Assembly: GCA_025965125.1 (NCBI GenBank)
Contig: JAOPXM010000148.1
Location: 1 to 43,115 of the forward strand
Source: Nocardioides sp.
Lineage (GTDB): Bacteria > Actinomycetota > Actinomycetes > Propionibacteriales > Nocardioidaceae
Direction: 5' to 3'
DNA length: 43,115 nt
Part shown: positions 40,221-43,115 of the stretch, piece after piece
Layout: the number at the start of each line of letters is the position of its first letter
How positions within the stretch are numbered: position 1 is the stretch's first letter
Position numbers and translations under genes: made by a program
The notes under the pieces: model-generated
Database searches by the model: none
Seen by the model: only the letters and a program-made list of their open reading frames with translations
What the model was told of the DNA's origin: nothing

Positions 40221-41504
40221 GTGCCCCACGTCGTCTCGATGGAGATCACGGACGTCCGGTTCCCGACCTCCCAGTTGCTGGACGGGTCCGACGCCATGAA
40301 TCCCGATCCGGACTACTCCGCGGCGTACGTGCTGATCACCACCGACGACCCCGACGGACTCGTCGGCGCCGCCCTGGTGTTCACCATCGGCCGCGGCAAC
40401 GACGTGCAGTGCGCCGCCATCGAGGCCCTGGGCTCCTACATCGTCGGCCGCCCGGTCGACGAGCTGCTCGACGACATGGGAGGCGTGTGGCGGACCCTGG
40501 TCCACGACTCGCAGCTGCGGTGGCTCGGGCCGGAGAAGGGCGTCATGCACATGGCGGTCGGTGCGGTCGTGAACGCCCTGTGGGACCTCAAGGCCAAGCG
40601 CGCGGGTCTCCCGTTGTGGGACCTGCTCTCGCAGATGTCGCCGGAGGAGCTGGTCGACCTGGTCGACTTCCGCTACCTCGAGGACGCGCTCACCCGTCCG
40701 GAGGCGCTGGCGCTGCTGCGCGCGGCCGAGCCGGGGCGCGCAAGCCGCCGACGCGAGCTGCTGTCGGGCGGCTACCCGGCGTACACCACCACGCCCGGCT
40801 GGCTGGGCTACGACGACGCCAAGCTGGAGCGGTTGTGCCGTGAAGCGGTCGACGAGGGATATGCCCAGATCAAGCTCAAGGTCGGGCTCGACCTCGCCGA
40901 CGACGTCCGCAGGCTCGGAATCGCCCGACGAGCGGTCGGGCCCGATATCGCGATCGCGATCGATGCCAACCAGCGCTGGGAGGTGGCCGAGGCCGTCCGG
41001 TGGGTCGGCGAACTGGCTGAGTTCGACCTCGCCTGGGTGGAGGAGCCCACCAACCCCGACGACCTGCTGGCCCACGCCGCGATCCGGAAGGCGATCTCGC
41101 CGATCCCGGTCGCGACCGGCGAGCACATGGCCAACCGGGTGCTGGCCAAGCAGTTCCTGCAGGCCGAGGCCCTCGACGTCCTGCAGATCGACGCCACCCG
41201 GGTCGCCGGCGTCAACGAGAACCTGGCCATCCTGCTGCTCGCGGCCCGCTTCGGAGTGCGGGTGTGTCCCCACGCCGGGGGCGTGGGGCTGTGCGAGATG
41301 GTGCAGCACCTGTCGATGTTCGACTACGTGGCCGTCTCCGGCACCGCCGAGGGGCGGATGATCGAGTTCGTGGACCACCTGCACGAGCACTTCGTCACCC
41401 CGGCGGTCGTGAGCCGCGGCCACTACGTGGCGCCGACCGCTCCCGGCTCGGGGGCCGAGATCCTGCCCCTGTCCGTCAGCGAGTACCGGTGGGCCGGTCG
41501 GTGA
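40221..41504 (+). CDS. fucD: L-fuconate dehydratase (enolase superfamily)
   Basis: 427 residues from GTG 40221 with AAGGAG six bases before. FucD-specific opening: [20 protein letters not shown], then YSAAYV and FTIGRGNDV. Catalytic set at the same residue numbers as I recall for the Xanthomonas campestris enzyme: K218-x-K220, metal ligands D248 (IDANQRW), E274 (WVEEPTNP), E301 (TGEHMAN), D324 and H351 (CPHAGGVG). It removes water from L-fuconate to give 2-keto-3-deoxy-L-fuconate; family enzymes also take L-galactonate and D-arabinonate. It stands opposite the FAH/SDR operon, which carries the next two steps. Confidence 0.95.
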   Translation: MPHVVSMEITDVRFPTSQLLDGSDAMNPDPDYSAAYVLITTDDPDGLVGAALVFTIGRGNDVQCAAIEALGSYIVGRPVDELLDDMGGVWRTLVHDSQLRWLGPEKGVMHMAVGAVVNALWDLKAKRAGLPLWDLLSQMSPEELVDLVDFRYLEDALTRPEALALLRAAEPGRASRRRELLSGGYPAYTTTPGWLGYDDAKLERLCREAVDEGYAQIKLKVGLDLADDVRRLGIARRAVGPDIAIAIDANQRWEVAEAVRWVGELAEFDLAWVEEPTNPDDLLAHAAIRKAISPIPVATGEHMANRVLAKQFLQAEALDVLQIDATRVAGVNENLAILLLAARFGVRVCPHAGGVGLCEMVQHLSMFDYVAVSGTAEGRMIEFVDHLHEHFVTPAVVSRGHYVAPTAPGSGAEILPLSVSEYRWAGR

Positions 41505-42445
41505 CCGCCGCCCTTCCCCCGGTGATGGGCCTGGGTGGCGCCTCACTGGGCAACCTCGGCACCGCGATGAGCGACGCCGAGGCCGCCGACCTCCTGGCGA
41601 CCGCCTGGGACGCCGGGGTCCGGCACTTCGACACCGCGCCCCACTACGGCCTCGGACTTTCCGAGCGGCGACTCGGCCGCTTCCTGGCCACGAAGCCTCG
41701 CGACGAGTTCGTGGTCTCGACCAAGGTAGGCAGGCTGCTGCGGCCCGTTGCGGGGTGGCAGGGGGAGCAGGACACCGAAGGCTTCGTGGTCCCCGGCGAC
41801 CTCCGGCGCGAGTGGGACTTCACCCCCGACGGCATTCGCACCAGCCTCGAGGAGTCCTGCGACAGGCTGGGGCTGGACGCGGTGGACATCGTCTACCTGC
41901 ACGACCCGGAGCGCTGGGACCTGGCCGCGGCGGTCACCTCTGGGTGGCCCGCGCTCGTCGGCCTGCGTGCGGCAGGAACCGTGGGCGCCATCGGGGTGGG
42001 CAGCATGGACACCGAGGCACTGCTCGCCGTGGCCAGGACCGGCGACGCCGACCTGCTGATGGTGGCGGGGCGCTACACGCTGCTCGACCAGTCGGTCCTG
42101 CCTGAGGTCGTCGACGTTTGCTCGAGGACCGGCACGCGGATGGTCGCCGCAGCGGTCTTCAACAGCGGGTTGCTCGCCGACACCACCAGCCCGACGACGT
42201 ACGACTACGGGGAGGTTCCAGCGGCGAAGCTCGAGACGGCGCGCCGGATCGCGGCGGTCTGCGCGGCTCACGGGGTGGACCTGCCAACCGCCGCCTTGCA
42301 CTACCCCCTGCGGGACGAAATGGTGCAGAGCGTGATCTTCGGCGCGGCACAGCCCTCCCAGGTACGGCAGAACGTGGACCGCCTCACCCGGCGGATCCCG
42401 CCCGGCCTGTGGTCTGACCTTGCCGAGCAGGGCCTGGTGCCGTAG
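41501..42445 (+). CDS. aldo/keto reductase, likely L-fucose (D-threo-aldose) 1-dehydrogenase
   Basis: 314 residues from GTG, overlapping the FucD stop (GTGA). AKR tetrad: D44 and Y49 ([11 protein letters not shown]), K75 (STKVG), H134 (YLHDPE). [13 protein letters not shown] and the [21 protein letters not shown] insert are like D-threo-aldose 1-dehydrogenases of the fucose pathway, which oxidise L-fucose to L-fuconolactone with NAD(P). Coupled translation with FucD supports that role; a different AKR substrate is possible. Confidence 0.9.
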   Translation: MTAALPPVMGLGGASLGNLGTAMSDAEAADLLATAWDAGVRHFDTAPHYGLGLSERRLGRFLATKPRDEFVVSTKVGRLLRPVAGWQGEQDTEGFVVPGDLRREWDFTPDGIRTSLEESCDRLGLDAVDIVYLHDPERWDLAAAVTSGWPALVGLRAAGTVGAIGVGSMDTEALLAVARTGDADLLMVAGRYTLLDQSVLPEVVDVCSRTGTRMVAAAVFNSGLLADTTSPTTYDYGEVPAAKLETARRIAAVCAAHGVDLPTAALHYPLRDEMVQSVIFGAAQPSQVRQNVDRLTRRIPPGLWSDLAEQGLVP

Positions 42446-42447
42446 CC

Positions 42448-43115
42448 GTGCGCGTCGCGCTGATGGTGACGTGCGTGAACGATGCAATGTTCCCGGAGAC
42501 GGGAAAGGCCGTGGTCACGCTGCTGCGCCGGCTCGGGGTCGAGGTCGAGTTCCCGGCCGCCCAGACCTGCTGCGCGCAGCCGATGATCAACACCGGCTAC
42601 CTCGACGAGGCGGTGCCGGTGGTGCGCACGTTCGTGGACGCCTTCGCGGCGTACGACGCGATCGTCACGCCGTCGGGCTCCTGCGCGGGCGCCGTGCGCC
42701 ACCAGCACGGAATCGTGGCGCGCCGCTCAGGTGATGCCCACCTCGCCGAGGCCGTGGACCGGACCTCGCCGCGGGTCTACGAGCTGACTGAGTTCCTGGT
42801 CGACGTGCTGGGGGTGGTCGACGTGGGCGCGTACTTCCCGCACCGGGTGACGTACCACCCGACCTGTCATTCCCTGCGGATGCTGGGGGTGGGGGATCGG
42901 CCGCGGCGGTTGCTGCAGGCGGTTCGGGGCCTGAGGTTGGTGGAGCTACCGGGGGCCGCAGAGTGTTGCGGGTTCGGGGGGACCTTCGCGGTGAAGAACG
43001 CGGACACCTCGGTGGCGATGGGTGCCGACAAGGCCCGTCACGTGCGGGAGACCGGTGCCGAGGTCCTGGTCGCGGGCGACAACTCGTGCCTGATGCACGT
43101 CGGGGGCATGCTCTC
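42448..43115 (+). CDS. lutA: LutA-like (Fe-S)-binding subunit of L-lactate oxidation, cut by the window end
   Basis: 222 residues are present from GTG 42448; the end is missing, about 20 residues by family length. Two CCG domains: C9, C41-C42 (TCCAQPMINTGY), C79 and then C140 (HPTCHSLRMLGVGD), C173-C174 (ECCGFGGTF), C214. LutA works with LutB and LutC to turn L-lactate into pyruvate. L-lactate is what the fucose route makes, so the placement makes sense. LutB and LutC would be expected just beyond the window. Confidence 0.92.
   Translation, partial: MRVALMVTCVNDAMFPETGKAVVTLLRRLGVEVEFPAAQTCCAQPMINTGYLDEAVPVVRTFVDAFAAYDAIVTPSGSCAGAVRHQHGIVARRSGDAHLAEAVDRTSPRVYELTEFLVDVLGVVDVGAYFPHRVTYHPTCHSLRMLGVGDRPRRLLQAVRGLRLVELPGAAECCGFGGTFAVKNADTSVAMGADKARHVRETGAEVLVAGDNSCLMHVGGML

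Noticed and set aside
30990-41504. The two enolase-superfamily genes as a duplicated pair
   Set aside because: They differ in length (363 and 427), N-terminal signature and catalytic-loop sequence, so they are separate subfamilies.

Overview
The window is high-GC DNA with many GTG starts, ATGA/GTGA gene overlaps, strong AAGGAG ribosome sites, ECF-sigma, SARP/BTAD and FCD-GntR regulators, and Tat/Sec-exported carbohydrate enzymes. This points to a soil-type actinobacterium; a Nocardioides-like member of the Propionibacteriales is my guess from gene content, not a proof. I see no rRNA, tRNA, CRISPR array, phage gene or transposase.

Left part (1-12.4 kb). A two-gene unit (unknown protein plus an emfourin-like protease-inhibitor homologue) faces a BTAD regulator. 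Then come a JmjC/cupin-type oxygenase with a repeat tail, a sulfotransferase-like protein, a CBS-domain protein and a family 2 glycosyltransferase. A leftward operon follows: a CYP152-type fatty-acid peroxygenase with three GT-B glycosyltransferases. The P450 carries the histidine that marks the alkene-forming OleT branch. Beyond it are a wrecked isochorismatase-family gene and a secreted GH16 beta-glucanase-like enzyme.

Middle part (12.7-23.9 kb). A leftward operon (MFS exporter, small dimeric alpha-beta-barrel protein, VOC protein, ECF sigma factor with SnoaL tail) diverges from a DapB-fold oxidoreductase. After that lie a secreted PI-PLC-like barrel protein, a leftward trio (GT28-like glycosyltransferase, NodB polysaccharide deacetylase, unknown protein), and an MFS exporter divergent from its LysR regulator, which ends in a perfect 15-bp hairpin.

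Right part (23.9-43.1 kb). This is one coherent sugar-acid island that reads as an oxidative, non-phosphorylative L-fucose pathway. Exported GH95 glycosidase and SGNH esterase would release the sugar. A lipoprotein-dependent ABC importer (binding protein, two permeases, double ATPase) would carry it in, and a RhaM-type mutarotase would interconvert anomers. An aldo/keto reductase would oxidise fucose to fuconolactone, a COG3618-type lactonase would open it, and a FucD-type enolase-superfamily dehydratase would make 2-keto-3-deoxyfuconate. An SDR would oxidise that, and an FAH-family hydrolase would split it to pyruvate and L-lactate. The window ends inside a LutA-like lactate-oxidation subunit, which fits the lactate product. 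Three FCD-type GntR regulators, a second enolase-superfamily acid-sugar dehydratase of unknown substrate and an alpha/beta hydrolase lie in the same island. No fucose isomerase, fuculokinase or fuculose-phosphate aldolase gene is seen here.
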